From the NCBI RefSeq assembly GCF_021654115.1, contig NZ_JAIWJF010000001.1, positions 62,001 through 126,000 of the forward strand: 64,000 bases of DNA. Direction: 5' to 3'. The translations under genes were made by a program, and so were the position numbers. The notes under the pieces are model-generated. The model saw nothing but the letters and a program-made list of their open reading frames with translations, was not told where the DNA came from and did not search any database. Numbering within the stretch: position 1 is the first letter of the stretch; every line of letters begins with the position of its first letter. This stretch comes from Furfurilactobacillus milii. GTDB lineage: Bacteria > Bacillota > Bacilli > Lactobacillales > Lactobacillaceae. Positions 8,854 through 17,443 of the stretch are shown here, one piece after another.

Positions 8854-9168
8854 TTAATCGCGCAGCAATTCAATAATCTTAGGATCTTTCTGAAACAGTT
8901 CAAGAAGGCGACGTGAACTGCCATTAGGTTCAGCCCGGCCAATTTCCCAGGCTTCCACAGTTCGTGGCGAAATGCCTAACAAATGGGCCATTGTATTTTG
9001 TGTCACATCTAACCGCTTGCGCAGCTGCTTAACCGTCTTGGCATCAAAACGCGGTGGCACATCGATGGTGACCGTGTGCACTTCAACATTGTTAGGTTCA
9101 CCTTTGAAATATGCTTCAACTTCGGCCAAGTTCTGCATGATATAACTTTCATCCTTATCCTTACTCAT
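8854..9168 (-). CDS. HigA-like antitoxin (XRE HTH)
   Basis: About 104 aa. The C-terminal half is a helix-turn-helix of the HigA/NadS kind: KQLRKRLDVTQNTMAHLLGISPRTVEAWEIGRAEPNG. ATG at 9166-9168 is chosen for its spacing from GGAGGT; a start at 9177 would put the RBS only two bases away. The gene overlaps the end of the toxin gene by 8 bases. Toxin first, antitoxin second, is the HigBA order. The HTH protein neutralises the RNase and represses the operon (family knowledge). Confidence 0.8.
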   Translation of the reverse strand: MSKDKDESYIMQNLAEVEAYFKGEPNNVEVHTVTIDVPPRFDAKTVKQLRKRLDVTQNTMAHLLGISPRTVEAWEIGRAEPNGSSRRLLELFQKDPKIIELLRD

Positions 9169-9550
9169 CTGATTCATTTACCTCCCTTATCAGACTAATC
9201 ATCTTTCGAATCTCTTGTTTTTTTGCATCGCTCAGGGATTCTTGTCGATTCTTTTGATACATTTCTAAAAAGATTACCTGACTGTCTGCAACCACGAAAT
9301 AAATAACTCGGTAACTACCACTTTGCCCTTGATTACTGGCTATTGACGAGAATCTGAGTTTATAGGCACCACCAGTGCCACGAATGATATTACCTGGAAA
9401 TCTTCTACCATTATTATTCTCGGGACTACTATTAAAGAAGTACGTGATGTTTCTCTCCAGTCGACCTTTATCGAGCAAACTCAAGTTTAACTGTTGCCAT
9501 CTCTTTATAAAAAGCTTTGGGTAAATAAAGTGAATCTTCTCATGTTCCAT
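9161..9550 (-). CDS. HigB/RelE-family mRNA interferase toxin
   Basis: 129 aa. The RelE-like core is seen in GGAYKLRFSSIASNQGQSGSYRVIYFVVADSQVIFLEMY followed by a basic KNRQESLSDAKKQEIRKM helix, the pattern of HigB toxins acting on ribosome-bound mRNA. GGAG lies 5 bases before the ATG. First gene of a two-gene operon with the XRE antitoxin. Appears intact. Confidence 0.8.
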   Translation of the reverse strand: MEHEKIHFIYPKLFIKRWQQLNLSLLDKGRLERNITYFFNSSPENNNGRRFPGNIIRGTGGAYKLRFSSIASNQGQSGSYRVIYFVVADSQVIFLEMYQKNRQESLSDAKKQEIRKMISLIREVNESDE

Positions 9551-9789
9551 CCATACTCCAGTTCATTGCCGAAGTACGATTATAGAATATACGGTTCAAT
9601 CGTACCTGTCAATTAATAAAATTCACTGATTCACTGCTACTAAAACCAGTTACATTAACATACGTAATTCAAATCAATATGTTCGTTTGGAATAATTTTC
9701 GTACAAATATTTACGCTTGAATGATGGCGATATCGAACAAAAAACCTGCTATCATTTACAAAACAGCATTTAAAAGTAAAGGGCCTCAC

Positions 9790-10536
9790 ATGAAGATAAT
9801 CATTTCACCAGCCAAGAAAATGACCATTGATTCAGACAGTTTCGATATTTCATCCTTGCCGCAATTCCTACCAGAAACGCAAGAAATTTTGCAAACGTTG
9901 CAATCAATGAGTTACGAAGAACTGCGTCAGCTTTGGCATTGTAGCGACAAAATCGCTCAACAAGCCTACCAACAATTACAGCAAATCAATCTCAAACATC
10001 TGTTAACACCTGCACTGGTGGCTTACTCCGGCATTCAGTATCAGTACATGGCGCCCAGTGTATTTACGGCGCACGCATTGCAATACGTGCAGGATCATTT
10101 GCGGATTCTGTCTGGTTTCTACGGGGTGCTGCGTCCGTTTGATGGCGTTGCGCCCTACCGCCTGGAAATGCAGGCACCCCTTCATGTGGCCAACCACAAG
10201 AATCTGTATGACTTTTGGGGTAACAAACCTGAACGTGGTCTGGGGCTGCATCATGAACCGTTAATTAACCTCGCCTCACAGGAATACACAAAAACGGTTC
10301 AGCGGTATTTAACTCCTGCTGAACCGTTAATCAATGTTGTCTTTGGTCACCTCGTTGACGGCAAACTAAAAACCCGTGCCACATTCGCAAAAATGGCACG
10401 GGGTGAGATGGTTCGTTTTTTAGCTGAAAATGATATTCATGAACTTAGTGATTTGAAACAATTTAACCGGTTGAACTATCGGTTTGATGCCAAACGTACC
10501 GATGAAACGACTTTCGTTTTCTTAAAACAAGACTGA
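9790..10536 (+). CDS. yaaA: Peroxide stress protein YaaA
   Basis: 248 aa from the ATG at 9790 (AAAGGG at 9778-9783). The family signature MKIIISPAKKM opens the protein, and SDKIAQQAYQ, ILSGFYGVLRPFDGVAPYRLEM and LINLASQEY are all conserved YaaA blocks. In E. coli YaaA limits free iron damage under peroxide stress. Its stop codon (10534-10536) directly abuts the stop of the convergent TetM-like gene with no base between, so both transcripts must read into each other. Confidence 0.93.
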   Translation: MKIIISPAKKMTIDSDSFDISSLPQFLPETQEILQTLQSMSYEELRQLWHCSDKIAQQAYQQLQQINLKHLLTPALVAYSGIQYQYMAPSVFTAHALQYVQDHLRILSGFYGVLRPFDGVAPYRLEMQAPLHVANHKNLYDFWGNKPERGLGLHHEPLINLASQEYTKTVQRYLTPAEPLINVVFGHLVDGKLKTRATFAKMARGEMVRFLAENDIHELSDLKQFNRLNYRFDAKRTDETTFVFLKQD

Positions 10537-12483
10537 TCAATGATTCATCACGTAAGGCACGTGAGCCGCGGTCGGAACCTGATCCCATGCCACTGGATAT
10601 CCCGCACCATGGGCACAAAATACAGAATCCGGTGTATTTTCAAGGTCACTAACCGGATGATAATCTGCGTCAGCGATCACTTCATCCGCATTATGGCACG
10701 GACGGTACCCATCGACGACACATTCGAGCTGCCCCAGACCATGCGTATAGGCTTGGACAGTTCGGGCATAATCTTGCATTTCAGATACCGGCGCCACACC
10801 ACTTAAAATGGTGTTGGCGCCTTTTGTCGTGGGCGTCTCAAACGACCCATGCATCCGCTGAATGTCGGTCATCGCACGGCCAACATTATCACCATCAACC
10901 GTCAAACGGAACTGGTACCAAGGCTCCAGCAACTGGTCACCACCGTTTGCCAACAACATCATGAGACCCTGACGGACTGCGCGCCACGTCGCCTCACGAA
11001 AATCGCCGCCAACTGAGTGGACAATGCTAGCTTTGCCTGTGATTAACGTAATGTGCACATCCGTCAGCGGTGCACCAACCAGAACGCCTAGGTGCTCTTT
11101 AGCCTGTAGGCTAGTCAACACTTGATGCTGCCAGTTCTTGCCGAGGACATCGACCGGACAGTCTGTGTCAAACGTCATTCCGCTGCCAGGTTCAGCCGAT
11201 GTCATCTGCAAATGAACCTCCGCATAATGACGCAGCGGTTCAAAGTGGCCGACACCCTCAACTGGTTCAGTAATTGTTTCACGATACAAGATGCTGCCTT
11301 CACCAAAACTGATAACAAGGTTGAAACGAGTCTTTAATTGTTCCTGCAAGACTTCTAACTGAATTGGACCCATGATTTGAACACGAATTTCTTGAACCTG
11401 CTCAGACCAAGTCACATGTAATTGTGGGTCCTCGTCCTCAAGTTGGCGCAACGCGGTTAGGCAGGCATGTGCATCCACACCATTCAACTTGACCGCATAG
11501 TTCAAAACCGGTTGTAGCAACGCTGCTGGACTATTTGCGGCAGCACCAAGACCTTGACCTGGCCGCGTATCGGTTAAACCGAGAATGACACCGACGCCAC
11601 CCGCTGAGATTTCAGAAACCATCTGACTCTTGCCACCATTATAAACACGTAATTGGTTGGCTTTCTGATCAGGTAAGACCTCTGCCTTCGTTTTCAACAC
11701 GCCGCCGGTCACGCGAACCCAAGTTAACCGTTCACCTTTTTCATCGTGAGAAATTTTGAATACTCGCGCACCAAATTCGGCCGCTGGTTCTGACCCAAGC
11801 GTCCAACGTGACAGACCATCCAACAATGTATCAATGCCGGTCATCTTAAGACCTGATCCAAAGAAACAGGGAAAGACTTCACGTCGCTGAATCATGTATT
11901 GAATCGTTGATGTTGATAATGGTGTCCCATTTAAGTAATCGTCGAGGACCGTTTCATCTTGTAATGCAACGGCCTCGGCGGTTTCTTCTGGCATCGAATC
12001 GACATCGCCGTCCCAGTCAAACGGCAGGCAGCCTGGCGCTAATTCCGTTTGTATCTGTTGGAGAATCGCCTCACGGTCCACACCATCTGCGTCCATTTTG
12101 TTCACGAAAATGAGTGTCGGCACATTGTACCGTTTTAATAAACGCCACAATGTTTGTGTATATCCCTGAACGCCATCAGTAGCTGAGACGACTAGGATTG
12201 CATAATCGAGGACCGGTAAAATCTGTTCCGTTTGTGCGGCAAAGTCCACGTGGCCGGGACTGTCCAGTAATGTTAAGGATAAATCACCGTAGTGGAGGTT
12301 GGCCTGATGCGAAAAAATAGTGATCCCACGCTGCTTTTCTAACGTGTCTGGATCCAAAAACGCATCCCCATTGTCCACACGACCTAATGTGCGCACGGCA
12401 CCAGTTTTATAAAGTAACGCCTCCGACAGGGTCGTTTTCCCTGCATCCACGTGCGCCACGACGCCGGCAACAATGTGTTTCAT
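10537..12483 (-). CDS. TetM/TetO-family ribosomal protection GTPase, chromosomal homologue
   Basis: 648 aa, close to TetM length (639). G1 AHVDAGKTT, G3 DSPGHVDF and G4 NKMD are present in the first 130 residues, the EF-G-like domains II-V follow (QVQEIRVQIMGPIQLEVLQEQLKTRFNL is domain III; the block around EPWYQFRLTV is domain IV). AAGGAGGT precedes the ATG. It lacks mobile-element neighbours and its base composition matches the surroundings, so it looks like a resident chromosomal gene. Whether it protects against tetracycline or serves as a translation factor cannot be decided here. Confidence 0.85.
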   Translation of the reverse strand: MKHIVAGVVAHVDAGKTTLSEALLYKTGAVRTLGRVDNGDAFLDPDTLEKQRGITIFSHQANLHYGDLSLTLLDSPGHVDFAAQTEQILPVLDYAILVVSATDGVQGYTQTLWRLLKRYNVPTLIFVNKMDADGVDREAILQQIQTELAPGCLPFDWDGDVDSMPEETAEAVALQDETVLDDYLNGTPLSTSTIQYMIQRREVFPCFFGSGLKMTGIDTLLDGLSRWTLGSEPAAEFGARVFKISHDEKGERLTWVRVTGGVLKTKAEVLPDQKANQLRVYNGGKSQMVSEISAGGVGVILGLTDTRPGQGLGAAANSPAALLQPVLNYAVKLNGVDAHACLTALRQLEDEDPQLHVTWSEQVQEIRVQIMGPIQLEVLQEQLKTRFNLVISFGEGSILYRETITEPVEGVGHFEPLRHYAEVHLQMTSAEPGSGMTFDTDCPVDVLGKNWQHQVLTSLQAKEHLGVLVGAPLTDVHITLITGKASIVHSVGGDFREATWRAVRQGLMMLLANGGDQLLEPWYQFRLTVDGDNVGRAMTDIQRMHGSFETPTTKGANTILSGVAPVSEMQDYARTVQAYTHGLGQLECVVDGYRPCHNADEVIADADYHPVSDLENTPDSVFCAHGAGYPVAWDQVPTAAHVPYVMNH

Positions 12484-12705
12484 GTGGTGACCTCCTTATA
12501 ACTTGTGTTCTTACATAACAACTTTAATAATGCCTCGGCTGATAATCAACTTTATTTGCCCAGTCAACCAGAAAAACGATTGCAATGGGAATGTTCAGTC
12601 GTAACATTTCTCCACACGTTAAGCGGTATAATGTTGTTTTGAGGCATTTCAAGCCGCGGGCAGACCCGTCGCCCGCAAAATAACGAACCAATTAGGAGCC
12701 TATTC

Positions 12706-13875
12706 ATGAACGAAATATTAAAAGCACAATTCTTTGTTGACGATCTTTCAGACGATCAGAAATCTGTGATTACAAACATCAATAACTACATCAAACAGGG
12801 GCTTACCACAAAGCCATCTTCCGTTGCCATTATTGAAGGTGCAGCTGGCACCGGTAAATCTGTCGTTCTCATGGAACTGGTTCGCCAATACATGACGGAT
12901 AATCATTACAAGACATCATTAGTTGTTAACCATCCTGAGTTGTATAAAGCCTATCAGGATATCGCGGAATCGATTCCCAACATGAAGGTCAACACAATTC
13001 GCCGACCAACATCGCTTATTAATGATGCCCAAAAGCACAACAAGAAGTATGACATCATCTTTGTTGATGAAGCCCACCTTTTATATTCAAAATCCGAACC
13101 TTACGCGCACTACCGCGGTCAAAATCAGCTCACTGACTTGATGAACTTGGCCAAAGTAGTCGTCGTTGTCTATGATTTCGACCAAGTATTCCAATCAAAA
13201 ATGTATTGGGATCGCGATTTATTACTGAAAACTATCGGTAATCATCCCCACAAAACGTTTGATATGAACTTTCAGTACCGGATGGTCGCTAGCGATGAGC
13301 AAGTTGCCTGGATGGACGACTTGACTGAGGAAAAACCGATGAAGCCGTTCCCGAATAACAGTGACTTCAAGTTCAAGGTGTTCGATACTGCTGGCGAGAT
13401 GTTTGAAACCATTAAGAAACGGAACAAAGAGGTCGGTATGAGCCGGATGGTTGCTACCTCTGGCTTCCCCCGAATCAACGGACGACACAACGTGGAAATG
13501 GATTCCTTCAGTTTGCCATGGGATGAATGGGATCCTCAACGGACACACTGGGCCAAACGTGAAGGATCGATTACCCAAGTGGGTACGATTTATACCCTCC
13601 AGGGTTTCGACCTCAATTACGTTGGCATGATTATCGGTCCGTCGTTTGGTTACGACCCCAAAACGGACACAATGACAGTGATTCCTGAAAAATATTCACA
13701 TAAAGAAGTCTTCAAGAAACGTAAGGACATGAAGTTCTCCCGTGACGAGTACAAGAAGTTCATCGCTGACGTGCTGAATGTGCTGATGAAACGTGGGAAG
13801 TACGGCTTGTACTTGACCGCGTACGATGATGCGTTGCGGAAACGACTTGTGGATTTGTACGAAAATGGTAAATAG
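12706..13875 (+). CDS. DUF2075-family P-loop NTPase/helicase-like protein
   Basis: 389 aa. Walker A EGAAGTGKSVVLM near residue 44 and Walker B DIIFVDEAHLL near residue 120, then a VVVVYDFDQVF motif III-like segment and a C-terminal GTIYTLQGFDLNYVGMIIG motif, form a superfamily 1-like ATPase of the DUF2075 group. Family biology is poorly known; some members sit in defence or restriction loci. AGGAG lies 8 bases before the ATG. Stands alone, 75 bp before a convergent GrpB-type gene. Confidence 0.8.
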   Translation: MNEILKAQFFVDDLSDDQKSVITNINNYIKQGLTTKPSSVAIIEGAAGTGKSVVLMELVRQYMTDNHYKTSLVVNHPELYKAYQDIAESIPNMKVNTIRRPTSLINDAQKHNKKYDIIFVDEAHLLYSKSEPYAHYRGQNQLTDLMNLAKVVVVVYDFDQVFQSKMYWDRDLLLKTIGNHPHKTFDMNFQYRMVASDEQVAWMDDLTEEKPMKPFPNNSDFKFKVFDTAGEMFETIKKRNKEVGMSRMVATSGFPRINGRHNVEMDSFSLPWDEWDPQRTHWAKREGSITQVGTIYTLQGFDLNYVGMIIGPSFGYDPKTDTMTVIPEKYSHKEVFKKRKDMKFSRDEYKKFIADVLNVLMKRGKYGLYLTAYDDALRKRLVDLYENGK

Positions 13876-13883
13876 TGATCACC

Positions 13884-13932
13884 AAAAAGGGCGGTCCCGA
13901 TGAGCAGTTGATGTTCGTTGGTATCGCCTTTT
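13884..13932. terminator. Probable bidirectional terminator
   Basis: AAAAAGGGCG at 13884 and CGCCTTTT ending at 13932 can pair at the base of a longer imperfect hairpin between the convergent DUF2075 and GrpB-family genes. Confidence 0.45.
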
Positions 13933-13949
13933 GATTATATTCAATGTTT

Positions 13950-14531
13950 TTAAATAATCGTTGGACGATAACGTCCGCCAAACTCTTCTCGAGCTTTTTG
14001 CGTATAGGTGGTCACAAAGCCTGTTTTGGCCGCTGTATAAGCGCCTCGATTATGTTTGAACTTCTTCTCCAAACTTAATTTCAGCTCGCCATATTGCCTT
14101 GCTATCTCAGTGTGGGTACTCAAATAATCACGAAAATAGAGTTCTTCCCAGTCACCAGCTGGCTTGATATGCAAATGAAAAACTTTATCGGCAAAACCAG
14201 CTGGGGTGTACCCCCTGTTAAGGTCGAGTGTCCCCTCGTCATCATTTTTCGACATTACATTCCATGATGGTCTTAAAATTCGCGTTATTGCATCTAAAGA
14301 ATACGGTTGTGCTAGTTCCAATAGAATATCAACTGTCGGTTTGGCAACTAATCCAGGAACCGACGTGCTACCAATATGATTAATTCGATAAATAGGTACA
14401 TCACTTAGATGGTCCAGAAGTATCTTCTTTTCGTCCTCATACCATTGTTTATAGTTGGGGTTAGACTCCTTTAAGATAATTGGAAATTGTTTCCATGAAT
14501 CGTGTAGGCTCATATTTTCTAAGTTCTTCAA
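13950..14531 (-). CDS. GrpB-family protein (nucleotidyltransferase fold)
   Basis: 193 aa, beginning at a TTG with GGAGAT 7 bases upstream; an in-frame ATG at 14513 lacks an RBS. The segment IYRINHIGSTSVPGLVAKPTVDILLEL, with the GSTSVPG loop and DILLE aspartate, identifies the GrpB/UPF0157 family, related to minimal nucleotidyltransferases. Substrate unknown. A decayed gene lies upstream on the same strand. Confidence 0.85.
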   Translation of the reverse strand: MKNLENMSLHDSWKQFPIILKESNPNYKQWYEDEKKILLDHLSDVPIYRINHIGSTSVPGLVAKPTVDILLELAQPYSLDAITRILRPSWNVMSKNDDEGTLDLNRGYTPAGFADKVFHLHIKPAGDWEELYFRDYLSTHTEIARQYGELKLSLEKKFKHNRGAYTAAKTGFVTTYTQKAREEFGGRYRPTII

Positions 14532-14623
14532 CTAAACCATCTCCATACTCATAACTTGCCTTTATGATTACCTTGCAAAACCGTCTAAATTCATTTAGTC
14601 GATTTTGTCTTCTTAATCGCTGA

Positions 14624-14935
14624 TTATTTAGACTTGTTACTCATCATTGTTTCCTGACTATCTCGCGTTATATCTACCTTCCCGCCATCAGGTTGTACCA
14701 TTCCTTCAATTGTTAGCAGCGTAGTCTTATCAGATTCTTGATAATAAACATTGTTTTGGCTGGTGTTGCTTCTTGAAAAATTGGTCGTTCTTTCACAGTT
14801 TGAATCATTAGGCTAATTAGTTTGTAAACTAGTCTGACCGTTATATATTTTAGTAAAGTTAGAGTACTTGTATCGATATTTTTAGCCACTGAAAAATGAT
14901 ACTTTTCATCCTCAACACATTGATTTTACAGGAGG
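14624..14935 (-). pseudogene. Decayed gene fragment, unrecognised
   Basis: Two overlapping minus-strand frames read like one broken protein. The upstream frame gives a plausible stretch (DEKYHFSVAKNIDTSTLTLL... RPIFQEATPAKT) without a start codon. Near 14745-14755 the sense switches to another frame giving VYYQESDKTTLLTIEGMVQP and ending in a stop at 14624-14626. A single frameshift plus loss of the 5' end would explain this. No family recognised. It fills most of the 410-bp gap between the GrpB-family gene and the divergent glycosylase gene. Confidence 0.35.
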
Positions 14936-14944
14936 ATAATTACC

Positions 14945-15307
14945 TTGAGACTTTGGCATGAAGCGCTAATCAGTAAACTACCCCGTCAGCAACTATTAGG
15001 GCAGCATCGTGAAATAGCCGCGTTACGGGGAAAGGGCTGGGGCAAAAGACACGCAACCGTCAATTATGTTTTTACTCATTCGCCTTACAAGTTATATCAA
15101 TTTCACATGCTGGTCATGTCTGAAATGAAAAGGCGCGGCTACAAACCAGATCCTAGGTGGCGTAATCCTATATACCGAGGACAAAGCTGCCCTCCCTATA
15201 CCACCTTAGAAAAAGTTCCGTTAACCTCGCCGATTTATCCTGAGCATAATGACGCCTATCTGCAGGAATGTCTTAATAATCTAAAGAGAAAGGGTATTTA
15301 CCTATAG
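14945..15307 (+). CDS. Pyrimidine dimer DNA glycosylase-family protein (T4 endonuclease V-like)
   Basis: 120 aa, starting at TTG with AGGAGG (14930-14935) 9 bases upstream. The sequence opens MRLWHEALISKLPRQQLLGQHRE and continues GKGWGKRHATVNYVFTHSPYKLYQFH, the hallmark of a small bacterial family related to T4 endonuclease V (TIGR02328 as I recall), which cuts DNA at UV-induced pyrimidine dimers. It may repair UV damage but activity is untested for most members. It lies just outside the distal attachment site of the rlmH island. Confidence 0.75.
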   Translation: MRLWHEALISKLPRQQLLGQHREIAALRGKGWGKRHATVNYVFTHSPYKLYQFHMLVMSEMKRRGYKPDPRWRNPIYRGQSCPPYTTLEKVPLTSPIYPEHNDAYLQECLNNLKRKGIYL

Positions 15308-15413
15308 ACGTGTAGTGTATCTAGATAAAAATCAGATATCTGCTTTTACGATAATTCTGCTCGAAATGTGTCACTCTGAATTCATGACACCCATATTGAA
15401 AACGAATTAACCG

Positions 15414-15436
15414 CATCACTTATGATACGGACTACC
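15414..15436 (-). repeat. Distal attachment site of the rlmH island
   Basis: Identical over 23 bp to the rlmH 3' end at 20778-20800. Chromosome lies to the left and element to the right. On the element side the repeat extends into a 9-bp inverted repeat, ATGATACGG (15422-15430) with CCGTATCAT (15435-15443), resembling the terminal inverted repeats of SCC elements. Confidence 0.75.
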
Positions 15437-15526
15437 GTATCATTTCTGCCTGCGGTTATTTGTGGTAGGGAGAAGTGTCTCGCTTATACCTGTGGCTATT
15501 AGTGACAATAATTTTTGTTGAAGCTA

Positions 15527-15561
15527 AAATGCGTTAACGATTTAAAAATCGCAACGCATTT
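15527..15561 (-). terminator. Terminator of the PIN-domain gene
   Basis: AAATGCGTT (15527-15535) pairs with AACGCATTT (15553-15561), the stem continuing inward with CGATTT/AAATCG apart from one bulge. It lies 32 bp beyond the PIN gene stop codon. Confidence 0.6.
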
Positions 15562-15592
15562 CAAAGGCCTTCGTAACATAACGTGAGTTAAA

Positions 15593-16975
15593 TTAATTAT
15601 TAAAACTAACTCCTGTACAATTCAAATCATCAAAGTATTGGTTTTCAGAATCATAGTTTCCTGATAAATCTATTGAAAAGCTCAGACTAACGGAATCATC
15701 AATGTCCATTGGTTCTCCATCTTTTTCATCCGACTCATATGCAGGGTTTGGTGTAGAATAATAAATTTCTGCAGAGCCATCAATAGTGCTGCTAAAATTA
15801 AATTCTGACAAGCTGCTAATGTCATCAATAGTGACCGAAATATCATCTATTTCTAAATTCATCAGGTCATGAGAAATATCCCAGTAATATTCCATGGAAT
15901 CTGGCTTTTCGACTACATTGTCATCAATATAGTCACTTATCGATTGATAAACTTCATCCGACTCTTTCATTTTTTCAGACAGCTCTTCTTCAAGGTTAGT
16001 TAGAAAATGAGAAGAATCCGAACTCAGATTATTAGTGGTGATGATTTGTCTATATTGTGCTCCCGGAACAAATGTACTCATCAGTTCAAAAATTGGGCAA
16101 ATGATTAAATCAACTGAATGTAAAGCGTTCACTTCACCAATCAAAAACGGGTCGGGGCCTTTAAGCGGATCTCCGCCTCTGTATAAATCCGTCTTTATTT
16201 GAGCATAACCATCTTTCGTTACAAGGATGAATCTTTTAACGTCAGTGTGGTCTTTTAAATAGCATAAACATTCTTTCCAGATTAAAAAGTCACCATATTT
16301 CATTTCATAGGTTAAATTACCAAATGTACGTTTTCCTTTTTTTCCAATATCACTAAATCCTGGACCATGACCCACCACATAACGTTTCTTGCCTTCTTTT
16401 TCTACTTCATCAATCCACGATTGATCTATGGAAACTTCGTTATCGATATACTTGCTTATTAGACTAGATAACATCTGTTTTGTCTCATCTGACGGATCAG
16501 CATAACGATCTAGTATAGACTGAACTTCAGATCTTCCCATTTCAGCTGCTTGAACCATTTCCTCAGCAGCCTTTTGCAAATCAACATCCAGCTTTTTCTG
16601 AATGTCTTCAAAATTATCACCGTATGCCTCGGCATTCGCAGCAGGTAAAATGTTCGCAGCTATTTTCTTGGATAAACTATCCAAATTTTTTTCTATAGTT
16701 TCCTTCAGTGCTTTTTCGTCACTTCTCGTAACAACTTTGTTGGCAGATACACCACCAAAATTGTATGCATATTCCCAAGCAACAAAATAAGGCACAAATT
16801 TATATGATTGACTTCTTTCAATTTCCGTAACGAAACTTTTTACTGTCTCTGACGGCTGGTGTATCAGATCTAATAGGGTATTGGTATCAAATACCAACAT
16901 TGTTTCAGGATCGTTCAACATGCTCTTATCAATTTTTTTAGGATTAATTAACTTGTTAAAACCCACAAAGTCCAT
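15593..16975 (-). CDS. PIN-like domain protein in the rlmH island
   Basis: 460 aa. The N-terminal ~310 residues look like a PIN-family nuclease: MLVFDTNTLLDLIHQPSETV supplies the first acidic residue, YFVAWEYAYNFG a second, YEMKYGDFLIWKECL a third and RFILVTKDGYAQIK the last strand. A helical insert (about 85-190) separates the first two parts. The C-terminal ~120 residues are acidic and of unknown fold. GAGGTGG precedes the ATG. PIN-like proteins of this size occur in defence islands (general knowledge); here it could be an RNase effector or an accessory to the Gabija pair. It lies beyond a recombinase remnant, so it may be an independent cargo gene. Confidence 0.65.
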   Translation of the reverse strand: MDFVGFNKLINPKKIDKSMLNDPETMLVFDTNTLLDLIHQPSETVKSFVTEIERSQSYKFVPYFVAWEYAYNFGGVSANKVVTRSDEKALKETIEKNLDSLSKKIAANILPAANAEAYGDNFEDIQKKLDVDLQKAAEEMVQAAEMGRSEVQSILDRYADPSDETKQMLSSLISKYIDNEVSIDQSWIDEVEKEGKKRYVVGHGPGFSDIGKKGKRTFGNLTYEMKYGDFLIWKECLCYLKDHTDVKRFILVTKDGYAQIKTDLYRGGDPLKGPDPFLIGEVNALHSVDLIICPIFELMSTFVPGAQYRQIITTNNLSSDSSHFLTNLEEELSEKMKESDEVYQSISDYIDDNVVEKPDSMEYYWDISHDLMNLEIDDISVTIDDISSLSEFNFSSTIDGSAEIYYSTPNPAYESDEKDGEPMDIDDSVSLSFSIDLSGNYDSENQYFDDLNCTGVSFNN

Positions 16976-17051
16976 TCAACCACCTCTTTAAATTCAGTAT
17001 ATTCCCTCCATCGGGACAAAACCAGATTTAAAGGTTTTAAATACAACTTTA

Positions 17052-17443
17052 CTAGTGAAAAAAGACTGGTCTCAACATGGATTCAGTCCCTTTACTCTGT
17101 TTTTTCAGTTGAGACACAATGTCCTCAACAAATTCCTGCTCCACCTAAACTAGTTTGTCTCTTTTTAATCGAATGTGACATGTGTAATAAAGGACTGGTA
17201 TAGCTTTTTCAGTGTGCTCTTGTCAGAGTCCTTAATCAACTGGACTATTAACGGCAGCAATTCATCAATACTTTTAGGACTAGGCAAGTCTCCAAATGGC
17301 ATCCTCCGCCCGACTAGCTGGCCTGCTTCAGCATTCAAATCGTCAACTTGACGTTCCAGTTCTTCAATTCTCGGACCATTGACCGATTTCAGCTCGTACG
17401 TTCCTTGAATCAACTGGTAATATTCAATTATATTCTGCTTAAA
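17052..17443 (-). pseudogene. Remnant of a large serine recombinase (C-terminal part)
   Basis: Directly after the gajB stop, and in the same frame, the sequence reads a coiled-coil RIEELERQVDDLNAEAGQL and then LKKLYQSFITHVTFD, the C-terminal pattern of large serine recombinases. A stop follows, but one base off the frame continues KRDKLV-stop-VEQEFVEDIVSQLKKQ to 17052, so the gene is broken by a frameshift and a nonsense codon. The catalytic and zinc-ribbon domains are absent. In SCC elements the mobility genes (ccr) are serine recombinases, so this may be what is left of the island's own enzyme. Assignment is from pattern only. Confidence 0.5.
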
